NCBI GenBank assembly: GCA_021781815.1
Contig: JAJXWB010000012.1
Coordinates: forward strand, 33,546 to 97,545
DNA from: Pseudomonadota bacterium
GTDB taxonomy: Bacteria > Pseudomonadota > Alphaproteobacteria > Rhizobiales > Beijerinckiaceae
Reading direction: 5' to 3'
DNA length: 64,000 nucleotides
Part shown: piece by piece, positions 25,984 to 34,937 of the stretch
How the letters are laid out: each line of letters begins with the position of its first letter
How positions within the stretch are numbered: position 1 is the first letter of the stretch
Program-made: the position numbers and the translations under genes
The notes under the pieces: model-generated
Told to the model about the DNA's origin: nothing
What the model saw: the letters and a program-made list of their open reading frames with translations, nothing else
Database searches by the model: none

Positions 25984-26017
25984 GCGCCGACGTGGTTTCG
26001 CACGCGACGCCTGCTCG

Positions 26018-26791
26018 TCATTTGCCGTTGAAATTGGGCAACCGGCGTTCGGCAGTCGCCTTGACGCCCTCCTTGAAATCTTCTGTACGACGCTGCCAGT
26101 CCTGCTCGACAAGTTCGCGCTCGGTAGCGACTTCCACTGCGTCGGCGAGGCCGCGGCGCAATGTCTCGCGGATCGATAGAACCGCGAGTGGCGCGCCCTG
26201 TGCGATTTCAGCGGCGAGCGCCCTGGCCGTGGTCCTAACCTCAGCTTCCGAGACGAGCACGTCGGCCAATCCAATGCGATAGGCTTCCTCGCCGGTGATG
26301 CGGCGGCCCGTGTAAAACAGGAGCGCCGCCTGCTGCTGGCCAATGAGGCGCGGCAGCGTGGTGGTGAGGCCGAAGCCCGGATGCATGCCGAGGCGTGCGA
26401 AATTGGCGGAAAAGCGCGCATCGGGGCAGGTGACGCGGAAGTCCGCCATGACTGCGAGACCCAACCCGCCGCCGATCGCCGCGCCGTGCACGGCGGCGAC
26501 GATCGGTTTTGCGCCGCGGAAGAGGCGGGCTGCTTCCTTGTAGAGATGTTTGCCGCCCTCAGCGACCGTGCCCGTGTCCGATCGATTGACGAGATCGGCG
26601 CCGGCGCAGAACGACTTGCCTTCTGCGGCGAGCACGCTGGCGCGGATGTTCTTGTCCTTGTCCGCGGCCTCGAACGCGGCGGCCAACTCGCGGATCAGGG
26701 CATTATCGAAATAATTGAAGGGCGGGCGCCGAATGGTGACGATCTGCACGTGGCCGTCGATATCGACCGTGATGTCCTTGTATGCGGTCAT
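26018..26791 (-). CDS. Crotonase-fold (enoyl-CoA hydratase/isomerase) protein lacking both catalytic Glu
   Basis: 257 residues, normal crotonase length. The CoA-binding and oxyanion-hole segments are present (KSFCAGADL near residue 60; HGAAIGGGLGLAVMADFRV near 105). Aligned to rat hydratase, Glu144 falls on Phe (ANFARLG) and Glu164 on Leu (QAALLFYTG). Plain hydratase chemistry is therefore doubtful; an isomerase, hydrolase or lyase variant is possible. It follows the acyl-CoA dehydrogenase pair at 26935-29161 on the same strand, with 144 bases between them, and likely belongs to that pathway. Confidence 0.85.
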   Translation of the reverse strand: MTAYKDITVDIDGHVQIVTIRRPPFNYFDNALIRELAAAFEAADKDKNIRASVLAAEGKSFCAGADLVNRSDTGTVAEGGKHLYKEAARLFRGAKPIVAAVHGAAIGGGLGLAVMADFRVTCPDARFSANFARLGMHPGFGLTTTLPRLIGQQQAALLFYTGRRITGEEAYRIGLADVLVSEAEVRTTARALAAEIAQGAPLAVLSIRETLRRGLADAVEVATERELVEQDWQRRTEDFKEGVKATAERRLPNFNGK

Positions 26792-26934
26792 GGCGTTTCC
26801 TCGTTGCGTAACAATAGGTCAATGGACCGGGCGCTCGGCGCCCGCGACCGCACGCCGGTCGAACGGGTTCCTGCAAGGTCCGTTTGCGATGCCCGGAGAA
26901 CGGGAGTCCCGCTGTCGCAGTAATGACAGTCCTC

Positions 26935-28086
26935 TCACCTCAATCCCAATCCTCTCGCGATGATGCCGCGCAGGATCTCGCGTGTGCCGCCGCGCAGAGA
27001 GAAGGACGGCGCATGCAATATCGTATGCGCGAGCACGGCGACGTAGGGATTGTCCGAGCCGCCGTCCGGCTCAACGTCGACGATGAGGCGCAGCGCCTCC
27101 ACCATGTCCTGTTCCAGCGATGTGCCAAGTTCCTTGACGACTGCGGCCTGCACCGCCGGGTCTTCGCCGCGCTGGAGCATTCCGGCAATCGAGCGCGACA
27201 TGCGGCGCAGAGTCATGAGATGCGCAATGATGCGGCCGAGGACGATCGCCGAGCGGTCGTCGACTGTCCGCCCGAGCATCTGGAAGCCTTCGAGCAACAG
27301 GGTGAAGGTCGAGAGGAAGCGGTCCGGGCCGGAGCGTTCGTAGGATAGCTCGCTCGTCACCTGCTTCCAGCCGTCGCCGAGCTTTCCGAGCAGCGCGCTC
27401 TCGGGAAGAAACATGTCATCGAACACCACTTCGTTGAAATGGTGCTGGCCGGAGAGGTCGTAGATCGGACGCACGGCGATCCCTGGCGTCTTCATGTCGA
27501 CGATGAACTGGCTGACGCCGGAATGACGATCTTCGGTATTCGAATCCGTGCGGCAGAACAGGATCATGTAATGTGCGACATGAGCGCCGGAGGTCCATAT
27601 CTTCGTGCCGTTGACCTTGAACCCGCCATCGACGGCCTGAGCGCGCGTGCGGGTGGCGGCAAGGTCGGAGCCGGAATCAGGTTCGCTCATGCCGATGCAG
27701 AAGTAGCACTCGCCCTTCGCAACCTTCGGCACGAAAAACTGGCGCTGCGCTTCCGTGCCGAAGCGCAGGATAGAGGGTGCCGACTGGCGATCCGCGACCC
27801 AGTGCGCGCCCACCGGAGCGCCGGCCGCGAGCATTTCCTCAAGCACGACATAGCGTTCGAGCGCGCTGCGCTCGTGACCGCCGTATTGTTTCGGCCAGGT
27901 CATGCCGATCCAGCCTTGTGCGCCCATCTTTCTGGAGAATTCGGGATTGCGGCCGCCCCAGGAGGCCGCGCGTTCATGCGCGCTCATGCCCGCCATTTCG
28001 ATGTCGAGGAAGGCGCGAACCTTGGCGCGGAGCGTTTCGGTGGATTCGGTGTTCGGCGGCGGCGGAGCGAAATTCAGTTGCGTCAT
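26935..28086 (-). CDS. Acyl-CoA dehydrogenase, catalytic subunit of pair A
   Basis: 383 residues. FAD enzyme introducing an alpha-beta double bond into acyl-CoA. FAD/CoA-binding SEPDSGSDLA (about 134-143) and KIWTSGAH (162-169) are present. The MCAD-type base position (YEGT) is Gly here (LRGGTREIL), but Glu250 in SYERSG occupies the alternative base position known from isovaleryl-CoA dehydrogenase. It lies 13 bases after the gene at 28100-29161, whose product lacks both bases, so the two probably form a heteromeric enzyme. Confidence 0.88.
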   Translation of the reverse strand: MTQLNFAPPPPNTESTETLRAKVRAFLDIEMAGMSAHERAASWGGRNPEFSRKMGAQGWIGMTWPKQYGGHERSALERYVVLEEMLAAGAPVGAHWVADRQSAPSILRFGTEAQRQFFVPKVAKGECYFCIGMSEPDSGSDLAATRTRAQAVDGGFKVNGTKIWTSGAHVAHYMILFCRTDSNTEDRHSGVSQFIVDMKTPGIAVRPIYDLSGQHHFNEVVFDDMFLPESALLGKLGDGWKQVTSELSYERSGPDRFLSTFTLLLEGFQMLGRTVDDRSAIVLGRIIAHLMTLRRMSRSIAGMLQRGEDPAVQAAVVKELGTSLEQDMVEALRLIVDVEPDGGSDNPYVAVLAHTILHAPSFSLRGGTREILRGIIARGLGLR

Positions 28087-28099
28087 GATCCTCGCTCCT

Positions 28100-29161
28100 T
28101 CAGGCGGTTACTATGTCCGACCAGATTTTCGCGCGCCCGGCGCTGGCGGCGGCGCGGCCAATGACAAGCGCCCAGTCGCTCTCCTTGCCGAATTCGTCGC
28201 GCCACGACCACAGGCGTTTGGTGAAGAAATGCAGGATGTGTTCGTGCGTGAACCCGATCGCGCCGTGCGCCTGATGCGCGATGGCGGCGCCGGCGCTGGC
28301 TGCGTCGCCGCACCGCGTCTTGCCTGCGGCGATGACGAGTTCGTTCATGTCGCGTTCGGCCGCTTCGGCCGCCATGTCGGCGGCGGCGTTCGCCGCTGCG
28401 GAATGAGCGGCGAGCATGGCGAGATTGTGCTGGATGGCCTGGAATTTCGAAATCGGCTTGCCGAACTGGACCCGCTCCTGTGTGTATTGCAGCGTGATGT
28501 CGAGAACGCGCGACAGGGCGCCGGCGATCTGTGCCGATCGCATCGCTGCGCCGAATGCGCGCAATGTTCGCGCGTCCGCGCCGCTCGCGGCCGGCGCGAC
28601 GTCGCGGACGCCGAGATCGCAGTCGAAGATCACGTCGTCGCGGGGCTCCATCGCAAGATTGTGGCCTGGTTCGATGGCGTAGAGTTTTGGGTCAACGAGC
28701 GCGACGAACGCCTTTCCATCAACTTCCATCAGGACAGCGATGGCGCAGGCGCTGCGTGCGTAGGGGACGCGCCGGGCGCGGCCGGTCAGACGCCAGCCGT
28801 TCGCGCGTTGCGTGAGCATCGGCGCTTGCGCGCCGCTCGCGTGCGCGATGGTGAGCGGCCCGGCCGGAACCGCGAGACCCGCGCCCGCAACAAGCCAACT
28901 AGCCAGCAGTGTTTCGGCGAAGGGGACAGGCGCAGCATGGCGCGCGGCGGCGCGCACGGCGACGAGGGCGTCACAGACGCCGAGACCGGAGCCGCCCGCG
29001 CTTTCCGGAACAAGCGCGTTGGTCAGTCCGGCTTCCGCCATCTGCGCCCAGAGCGCGGCAGGCCACACGCCTTTCTCGGCGGCGCCGAGCAAATTCTTGT
29101 CGCAGGCCTGGCCGAACAATCGCTCGGCCATATCGCGCAATAGATCGGTGGTTTCGCTCAT
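28100..29161 (-). CDS. Acyl-CoA dehydrogenase-like, non-catalytic partner subunit of pair A
   Basis: 353 residues, slightly short for the family. The acyl-CoA dehydrogenase fold is recognisable (TDLLRDMAERLFG start; AEAGLTNALVPESAGGSGLGV; QYTQERVQFGKPISKFQAIQHNLA; HQAHGAIGFTHEHILHFFTKRLW). No Glu is seen at either known base position. The GFTHEHILHFFTKRLW ending is typical of the beta-type subunit in paired FadE enzymes. Its neighbour 13 bases downstream has the Glu, so it probably acts as structural/FAD-binding partner. Confidence 0.83.
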   Translation of the reverse strand: MSETTDLLRDMAERLFGQACDKNLLGAAEKGVWPAALWAQMAEAGLTNALVPESAGGSGLGVCDALVAVRAAARHAAPVPFAETLLASWLVAGAGLAVPAGPLTIAHASGAQAPMLTQRANGWRLTGRARRVPYARSACAIAVLMEVDGKAFVALVDPKLYAIEPGHNLAMEPRDDVIFDCDLGVRDVAPAASGADARTLRAFGAAMRSAQIAGALSRVLDITLQYTQERVQFGKPISKFQAIQHNLAMLAAHSAAANAAADMAAEAAERDMNELVIAAGKTRCGDAASAGAAIAHQAHGAIGFTHEHILHFFTKRLWSWRDEFGKESDWALVIGRAAASAGRAKIWSDIVTA

Positions 29162-29212
29162 GTCGTCACCCTGGCTGTCCGCGCCAATAGTCCGCGCGAC
29201 TGAATTAATCGT

Positions 29213-30079
29213 TCATTTGCCTTTTGCGCCGGGCATGGTGGCGCGCTGGCGAACCCAATCGTCGTCGGTCCAGTCGAGCATTGCGGAAACGCCGGCGCGT
29301 GCGCCGGCAAGCCAGCGTTTGCCACCGTCGATCACCACGGTTTCGCCGGTGATGTAGCCGGCCAGATCGGAGGCGAGGAAGGCGCAGAGGTCGGCGAGTT
29401 CGTCGTGCGTTCCGTCGCGGCGCAGCGGGACGCCGGCATCGACCTGTCCGGCGCCACCGGTTGGCGTAAGACGCGCGTTCGCCCCCTCCGTCGGGAAGTT
29501 GCCAGGCGCGACCGCAACCAAACGAATCCCGCGTGGCCCCCATTCCACGGCGAGACTCTTCGTCATCGCGTCGATGCCGGCCTTCGCCATTGCGGACGGA
29601 AGCGTGAAGGCCGCCCCGTGCAGGGCCGAGAGCGTGAGAATCGACAGGACGACGCCCGGGCGCCTCGCCTCAATCCAGCGGCGGCCCGCCGCGATCGTGC
29701 AATAGGCTGATCCGTGCAGACAGGTGTTGAGTACGGCGTCGACCGCGCGCGACGACAAGCGATGCGATTGCGCGAGGAAATTACCGGCGGCGTTGTTGAC
29801 GAGGATGTCGAGCGGCGCAGCCGCGCAGACGCTGTCCATCATCGCCTCGACAGCGTCCGCCGAACGGATGTCGCATTGCCGCACGTCGATGCGGCGACCG
29901 AAAGCTTCGGCGAATTCCCTTGCCGTCGCATCGAGAACCTCGAGGCGCCGGCCGCAGATGATCAGGTCCGCGCCGAGTTCGAGATAGCGGCGGCCGATCG
30001 CCTTGCCGAGACCCGTGCCGCCTCCCGTGATCAGCGCACGCTTGCCGGAGAGAAGGTCGTTCTCAAAGCCGCGTGTCAT
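29213..30079 (-). CDS. SDR, 2,4-dienoyl-CoA reductase type
   Basis: About 288 residues. Rossmann-fold NAD(P)H dehydrogenase with GGGTGLG at residues 19-25 and NNAAGNF at about 95. In place of the usual YxxxK it has LPSAMAKAGIDAMTKSLAVEWG. The same PSAxAKAGV arrangement, with no Tyr four residues before Lys, is characteristic of mitochondrial/peroxisomal 2,4-dienoyl-CoA reductases. It therefore likely reduces dienoyl-CoA intermediates. It lies 51 bases upstream of pair A on the same strand. I used ATG 30079; the frame is open to 30157. Confidence 0.8.
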   Translation of the reverse strand: MTRGFENDLLSGKRALITGGGTGLGKAIGRRYLELGADLIICGRRLEVLDATAREFAEAFGRRIDVRQCDIRSADAVEAMMDSVCAAAPLDILVNNAAGNFLAQSHRLSSRAVDAVLNTCLHGSAYCTIAAGRRWIEARRPGVVLSILTLSALHGAAFTLPSAMAKAGIDAMTKSLAVEWGPRGIRLVAVAPGNFPTEGANARLTPTGGAGQVDAGVPLRRDGTHDELADLCAFLASDLAGYITGETVVIDGGKRWLAGARAGVSAMLDWTDDDWVRQRATMPGAKGK

Positions 30080-30211
30080 TGCGCAGATAGTCCTTCCGCC
30101 AAGTTCCGTCCCATGATCTTGTCGGGCGATTTTGGGCGAAAGCGGAATGGGGCGCAAGCGCGGACCATGCCTTCGGCGCCTGCGCTTCGCGCATGGCGCG
30201 TCAGCGCACGT

Positions 30212-31399
30212 TCATTCGCTCATCACGTCGCCGAACAGAACCCACGATCTGCCGTCGAAGCGGGCCATCTGTAGCTGGCGGATGGGCGTGACCTGCTCCG
30301 GGCTCGTGTTGATCCTGATGCCCGGCAGCAGCATCGGGATCGAGACGTCGTGCATCGATTGCGCCTGTTTCATCAGATTTGCGCGGGAAACATCGTTGCC
30401 CATGCGCTGGAACTCCAGCGCGGCGATCTGACCGAACACGTAGCCGGAGACGTTGAAGCTGTCGTTGATATCGGCCGACGGGTTGTATTTCGACATGAAT
30501 TCCTTGAACGCCTTCATGTCCGGATCGTCGGCCCATTTCGGATCGGTGGGGTCTTTCATATAGGCGCCGGTGACGACGCCTTTGGCCTGTTCGAGCCCGA
30601 GCGGTTTCAGAACGGCGGCGACCGAGTTCGAGACGGTCGGCAGAATGATTTGCGGCGTCCAACCGATCTCCGCCGCCTTCTTCAAGGCCTGGGCCGCGAA
30701 TTTCGGCGTGCATTCATTGAAAAACACGTCGGCGCCGGCGTTCTTGAACGTAACGATCTGCGAATCAACGGTCGGATCGGTCGTCTCGTAGACCGCTTCG
30801 GCGACAATCTGCCCTGCATGATCGCCGAGGCCTTGCTTGAAGCCTTTCAGATAGTCGCGGCCGGCATCGTCGTTGGGTGTGATGATCGCGATCCTGGCGT
30901 CGGGCCTGGTTGCGAGGATCCAATGGGCGTAGATTGCGCCTTCCGTCACGTAGCTCGGCTGTGCGCCCGTCGTCCAGGGAAAGTTCCTGGCGTCGTTCCA
31001 GCGGCTCGCGCCGCTGAACGGCATGAGCTGCGGCACCTTTCTGGCGTTGAGATACTTCTGCACGGCGATACTGGTCGGCGTGCCGAGCGACCCGACGATT
31101 GCGAACACTTCCTCCTGTTCGACCAGCTTGCGCACCTGTTCGACCGTCTTGGGCGGGGAATAGCCGTCATCGAGACTGATCAGCTCGATCTTGCGACCGT
31201 TGATCCCGCCCTTGTCGTTGACCATACGGAAAAAGGCGGCCTCGGTCTTGCCGACAACGCTGTAAGCCGAGGCCGGGCCGGAGAACGGCATGGTCTGGCC
31301 AATCCGGATCATCGTGTCGGTCACGCCGGGGTCGGCGGCCAGCGCCGGCGCGGCCAGAAGACACGCCAGGGCGAATGGGGCGAGGAGTTTGGTCGTCAT
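30212..31399 (-). CDS. Orphan Liv-type periplasmic binding protein
   Basis: About 395 residues, Peripla_BP_6 family. The signal peptide (MTTKLLAPFALACLLAAPALAA) is followed by TMIRIGQTMPFSGPASAYSVVGKTEAAFFRMVNDKGGING. It has no permease or ATPase beside it; its neighbours are an SDR and a nitroreductase. Importer system 3 (41717-45199) has no binding protein, so this one may serve it. ATG at 31399 was preferred over TTG at 31408. Proteins of this length are often annotated as aromatic or organic acid binding; I cannot assign a ligand. Confidence 0.87.
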   Translation of the reverse strand: MTTKLLAPFALACLLAAPALAADPGVTDTMIRIGQTMPFSGPASAYSVVGKTEAAFFRMVNDKGGINGRKIELISLDDGYSPPKTVEQVRKLVEQEEVFAIVGSLGTPTSIAVQKYLNARKVPQLMPFSGASRWNDARNFPWTTGAQPSYVTEGAIYAHWILATRPDARIAIITPNDDAGRDYLKGFKQGLGDHAGQIVAEAVYETTDPTVDSQIVTFKNAGADVFFNECTPKFAAQALKKAAEIGWTPQIILPTVSNSVAAVLKPLGLEQAKGVVTGAYMKDPTDPKWADDPDMKAFKEFMSKYNPSADINDSFNVSGYVFGQIAALEFQRMGNDVSRANLMKQAQSMHDVSIPMLLPGIRINTSPEQVTPIRQLQMARFDGRSWVLFGDVMSE

Positions 31400-31506
31400 G
31401 GTTTTCAATCCTGTTCGGCGTGCGCCGTGCGCCCGGCGAGAGGAGGATGTCTCTCGCCGGCCATAGCGTCAGCCCGCGCAGCCTTTGTCATCGCGGACGC
31501 AAGACT

Positions 31507-32118
31507 TTATCCCGGCTTTCCGCCCCTGGGAAAATCGCCGGCGAACGCAATCTCCGTGATCGGTTTGCGCGCGTTCGGCTGTTCAATCGACTGCATCGCT
31601 TCCGGCAGAGAGGCCTTGTCGCCCTGCCTGCCGAGCGCAATCGCCGCCTCGACGTGGCAATCGTCGGGAATGTTGAGCTCTTTTCGTGCGCGTTCCGTAT
31701 CGAAGCCGACCATGGCGTGCGCCGGCCAGCCGAGGATCGAAGCTTCAAGCGCGAGGTATCCCCAGGCTGCGCCAGCATCGAGCGAATGACTGCGCGTCGG
31801 AACGTCCGCATCCGCGCCCGGCTGACGCATTGTTTTCTTCGAAACGAGAATCATCAGCACGGAGGCCTGCTTCGCCCAGGACTGGTTGCGTTCGTTGAGC
31901 AAGCCCAGAAATCTCTGGAAATCCGCGGATTCGCGTTTCGCATAGAGAAAACGCCACGGCTGCGAATTATAGGAGGACGGCGCCCAGCGGGCCGCTTCGA
32001 AGATGCGATGCAGATCGGCGTCCGGCATCGTTTCGCCGGTGAACGCGCGTGGCGACCAGCGGTCGATAAAAAATTGCGAGGCCGGATGATCAGGCTTGCG
32101 CGGATTGTCGAATGCCAT
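31507..32118 (-). CDS. Nitroreductase-family protein A
   Basis: 203 residues. FMN-dependent nitroreductase-like fold: DRWSPRAFTGETMPDADLHRIFEAARWAPSSYNSQPW is the N-terminal FMN and dimer motif, GAAWGYLALEASILGWPAHAM the central helix, and ALGRQGD the C-terminal FMN contact. The length is right for a single domain. It sits between an orphan binding protein and dehydrogenase pair B. The natural substrate cannot be read from sequence. A second nitroreductase lies at 37214-37894. Confidence 0.88.
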   Translation of the reverse strand: MAFDNPRKPDHPASQFFIDRWSPRAFTGETMPDADLHRIFEAARWAPSSYNSQPWRFLYAKRESADFQRFLGLLNERNQSWAKQASVLMILVSKKTMRQPGADADVPTRSHSLDAGAAWGYLALEASILGWPAHAMVGFDTERARKELNIPDDCHVEAAIALGRQGDKASLPEAMQSIEQPNARKPITEIAFAGDFPRGGKPG

Positions 32119-32308
32119 GTGAACCTCGGGTCGATCGTTGCTTTCGGCGCGGTCCCTTCTCTGCGCCGCGTCCGCTCAGGCGAGGTCGGCGGTGGTGGCC
32201 CGGCGTGAGCGGCGGACGGAACAAGGCGCGCTTGCGGTCACGAGTGAACTCGAAGCGTCGGTCCGACGTCCGTCCATCGCGCGACGCGGACCGGGGAAGG
32301 CTTGCAGC

Positions 32309-33556
32309 CTACCGCCCCCTGGTCGGTATCTTGTTGAAGGGCACGTCCTTGTCCACCCTTATATCGCCGGGCAAGCCAAGAACGCGCTCCGCTATGATGT
32401 TGCGCATCACCTCGTCGGTTCCGCCGGCTATGCGCATGCCGATCGCGTGGAAAAGCGTCTGGTACAGCTTGCCGGCAGGCGTGGCGTCGTCACGCGAGAT
32501 CGCGCCCATCTGTCCTTGCAGGTCGAGCGCGTACATGGCGATGTCCTGAGTCATCGGCGCGGCGACCAGCTTTCCGATCGAATTCTCGGGGCCGGGACGC
32601 TCGCCGCGCGACAGGGCGGAGATCGCGCGATAGGCCGTATATTTCAGGCCATTCGAACGTGCGGCCCAGGTCGCGAGCTTCGAGCGCACGGCCTTGTCGT
32701 CGATGGCGAGCGAGCCGTCGGCGAGTTTTGTCTGCGACGCGAACTCGAAGAACTCCGGCACGCCGGTCGCCAGCCGCGCGCCGATCGAGAATCGTTCGTT
32801 CATCAGCGTGGTCAGTGAGACGTTCCATCCGTCGTTTACCTTGCCGAGGCGCTGGCTGTCGGGAATGCGGACGTTGGTGAAATACACCTCGTTGAAGCCG
32901 GAATGGCCGCTCGCCTGCTTGATCGGCCGGACCTCGACGCCGGGGCTCTTCATGTCCAGGAAGAACATGGTGAGGCCCTTGTGCTTGGCCACATTCGGGT
33001 CGGAGCGGGTGATGAGGATGCCGTAGTCGCAGAAATGCGCGCCGGTCGTCCAGATCTTCTGGCCGTTGATGATCCAGTCGTCGCCATCCCTCTCCGCGCG
33101 TGTGCGCAGGCCGGCGAGGTCGGATCCGCCGGCCGGCTCAGAGAACATCTGGCACCACACTTCTTCGCCCGAGGCGAGCGGCGGAAGATAGCGGCGTTTC
33201 TGTTCTTCGGTTGCGTAAGCCATCACGGTCGGGCCGCACATGCCCTGGCCGATTGCAAATGGGCCGGACAACGCGCCGTAGACGCCTTCTTCCTGATCCC
33301 AGATCACACGCTGAATCGGCGTCGCGCCGCGTCCGCCATATTCCCTGGGCCACGACAGGCAGGCCCAGCCACCATCAGCCTTGCGCTTCTGCCAAATTTT
33401 GGCGACGCGCACGATCTGCGCCGTGCGCGCGTCGCGATCCCTGATCTCTTCAGCCGCCGCGAATTCCTGCATGAGGTCGTCAGGTGCGTTGTCCTTCACC
33501 CATTTGCGGGCATGGGCGCGATATTCGGCTTCCTGCGGGGTGTCGTCGAAATTCAT
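32309..33556 (-). CDS. Acyl-CoA dehydrogenase, catalytic subunit of pair B
   Basis: About 415 residues. FAD contacts SEPAGGSDLAGL (139-150) and QKIWTTGAH (166-174) are present. Glu254 in MNERFS is at the alternative base position, and the MCAD position is GGT (IAGGTDEVMRNIIAERVLGLPGD). GGGAGG precedes the ATG at 33556, and the frame is open to 33601. It resembles the large-subunit type of heteromeric dehydrogenases. It is encoded 150 bases downstream of a partner lacking the Glu (33707-34834), with a hairpin in the gap. Confidence 0.88.
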   Translation of the reverse strand: MNFDDTPQEAEYRAHARKWVKDNAPDDLMQEFAAAEEIRDRDARTAQIVRVAKIWQKRKADGGWACLSWPREYGGRGATPIQRVIWDQEEGVYGALSGPFAIGQGMCGPTVMAYATEEQKRRYLPPLASGEEVWCQMFSEPAGGSDLAGLRTRAERDGDDWIINGQKIWTTGAHFCDYGILITRSDPNVAKHKGLTMFFLDMKSPGVEVRPIKQASGHSGFNEVYFTNVRIPDSQRLGKVNDGWNVSLTTLMNERFSIGARLATGVPEFFEFASQTKLADGSLAIDDKAVRSKLATWAARSNGLKYTAYRAISALSRGERPGPENSIGKLVAAPMTQDIAMYALDLQGQMGAISRDDATPAGKLYQTLFHAIGMRIAGGTDEVMRNIIAERVLGLPGDIRVDKDVPFNKIPTRGR

Positions 33557-33658
33557 ACTGAACCTCCCGGTTCTCGTTTCTTGAATGTCTCGATCCGTCA
33601 AGCCCTGCCCTGCGCCAGGCGTCCATGCCGATCCGCGCTGCGGACGTTTGGCGTGGAC

Positions 33659-33676
33659 GGTCGGGACAGCCCGACC
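33659..33676. other. Hairpin between the two genes of dehydrogenase pair B
   Basis: GGTCGGG (33659-33665) and CCCGACC (33670-33676) form a perfect GC-rich 7-base stem with a 4-base loop. It lies in the 150-base gap between the two acyl-CoA dehydrogenase genes of pair B. There is no T-run on either strand. It could stabilise or attenuate the transcript, or be part of an intergenic repeat. Confidence 0.4.
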
Positions 33677-33706
33677 ATGACGAGGGATGCGGCGGTCGTC
33701 TGCGCC

Positions 33707-34834
33707 TTACGCTGCGTTGCGCTTGCGCATTTCGTCGATCAGCCTGTTCTCCCAAAACGTGAGCGAGCCGAGCGACAGCGCCAGCAGATTGGAGCGGCGA
33801 TAGTGCAGGTGGCAGTCGAACTCCCACGTAAAGCCCATGCCGCCATGCACCTGCGTGTTGTTCTTCGCGCAGAGTTGATAGGCCTGCGTTGCGGATACGC
33901 GCGCATTGGCGGCGGCTTCGGCGAGTTCGCCGGCGTCGGTCGAGAGCGCCCAGGCGCCGTAGTAGGCGTTGGAGCGCGCGAGGGTCGCCGCCACGTACAT
34001 GTCGGCCAGCATGTGCTTGATCGCCTGAAACGAGCCGATCGGACGGCCGAAGGCCATGCGGTCGAGCGCGTAATCGCGGCCCATCTCGAGCGCGCGGTCA
34101 GCGCCGCCGATCTGCTCGAAGGCGACGAGCACCGCCGCGCGGTCGAGAACTTTTGTGAGCGTCGCCCATCCTTCGCCGGTCGCCCCGAGCGGATCGGCGG
34201 CGGCGGCGTTGAAGGTCATCTCGGCGTGATTGCGTGTGGGATCGACAGTCTCTATAGCCTTCGCGCTGACGCCCGCGCCTTTGAGGTCGACGATGTAGAG
34301 ACCAACGCCGCGCTCGTCGTCGCCGGCCTTTCCGCGCGCAACGACAATCGCGAAGTCGGCGATCTCGCCGTCAGGCACGAGCGTCTTGGTTCCCGTGATC
34401 TTGCCGTCACGAGCGGAGACCTTGATCGATCTCGGCGTCGGGTCTCCGATTCCTTCGACCAACGCGAGCGCGCCGATGGCGTCGCCCGAAGCAATCCGCG
34501 GCAGCCAGGCCTTCTTCTGCGCGTCCGAGCCCGCAAGCATCAGCAGTTCGGAGGCCAAATAAACTGTGGAGGAATAGGGGACCGGCGCAAGCGCGCGGCC
34601 AAGCTCTTCCGCGACGATGCAGAGTTCGAGGCGGCCAGCGCCTGCGCCGCCGAATTCCTCGGGGATGGCGACGCCGATCAGACCCAGGTCGGCCAGTCCT
34701 TTCCAGACAGCGCGGTCGAACTTGTGCTTACCTTCGAGGACCGCGCGGACCTCTTTCGTTGTGCATGTCTCTGACAGAAAGCGTCGCGTCTGGTCGCGCA
34801 ATTGCTTCTGCTCGTCAGAAAAATCGAAATTCAT
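33707..34834 (-). CDS. Acyl-CoA dehydrogenase-like, non-catalytic partner subunit of pair B
   Basis: About 375 residues. Start MNFDFSDEQKQLRDQTRRFL is typical. PEEFGGAGAGRLELCIVAEELGRALAPVPYSSTVYLA and KHMLADMYVAATLARSNAYYGAWAL show the fold. The base positions are changed: KVLDRAAVLVAFEQ where (Y/N)ER is expected, and FTWEFDCHLHYRRSNLL at the C-terminal site. GGGAGG lies upstream of ATG 34834; the frame is open to 34912. First gene of the operon facing away from the TetR gene, with the palindrome at 34922 in its promoter region. Confidence 0.85.
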   Translation of the reverse strand: MNFDFSDEQKQLRDQTRRFLSETCTTKEVRAVLEGKHKFDRAVWKGLADLGLIGVAIPEEFGGAGAGRLELCIVAEELGRALAPVPYSSTVYLASELLMLAGSDAQKKAWLPRIASGDAIGALALVEGIGDPTPRSIKVSARDGKITGTKTLVPDGEIADFAIVVARGKAGDDERGVGLYIVDLKGAGVSAKAIETVDPTRNHAEMTFNAAAADPLGATGEGWATLTKVLDRAAVLVAFEQIGGADRALEMGRDYALDRMAFGRPIGSFQAIKHMLADMYVAATLARSNAYYGAWALSTDAGELAEAAANARVSATQAYQLCAKNNTQVHGGMGFTWEFDCHLHYRRSNLLALSLGSLTFWENRLIDEMRKRNAA

Positions 34835-34921
34835 CCCGTCCGCCTCCCTGCGTCCGCTTCGCCCGCCGGCGCTCTTTCGGTTTCTCGACCGGGAGGCGCA
34901 AACAAAACTCATTGCAGGGTG

Positions 34922-34937
34922 TTAGTCAATCGACTAA
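34922..34937. promoter_or_regulatory. Palindromic operator between dehydrogenase pair B and tetR
   Basis: TTAGTC and GACTAA are perfect 6-base arms around AATC, in the AT-rich centre of the divergent gap 34835-34985. ATTGCA flanks it on both sides at 34911 and 34941. A TetR-family gene starts 49 bases downstream, so this is the likely binding site controlling both the regulator (with the ligase behind it) and the dehydrogenase operon. Confidence 0.6.

Noticed and set aside
32903..34774. 623-codon open frame on the plus strand
   Set aside because: It runs antisense to the pair B dehydrogenase genes, which have clear motifs and ribosome sites. Long antisense frames are common at this GC content.
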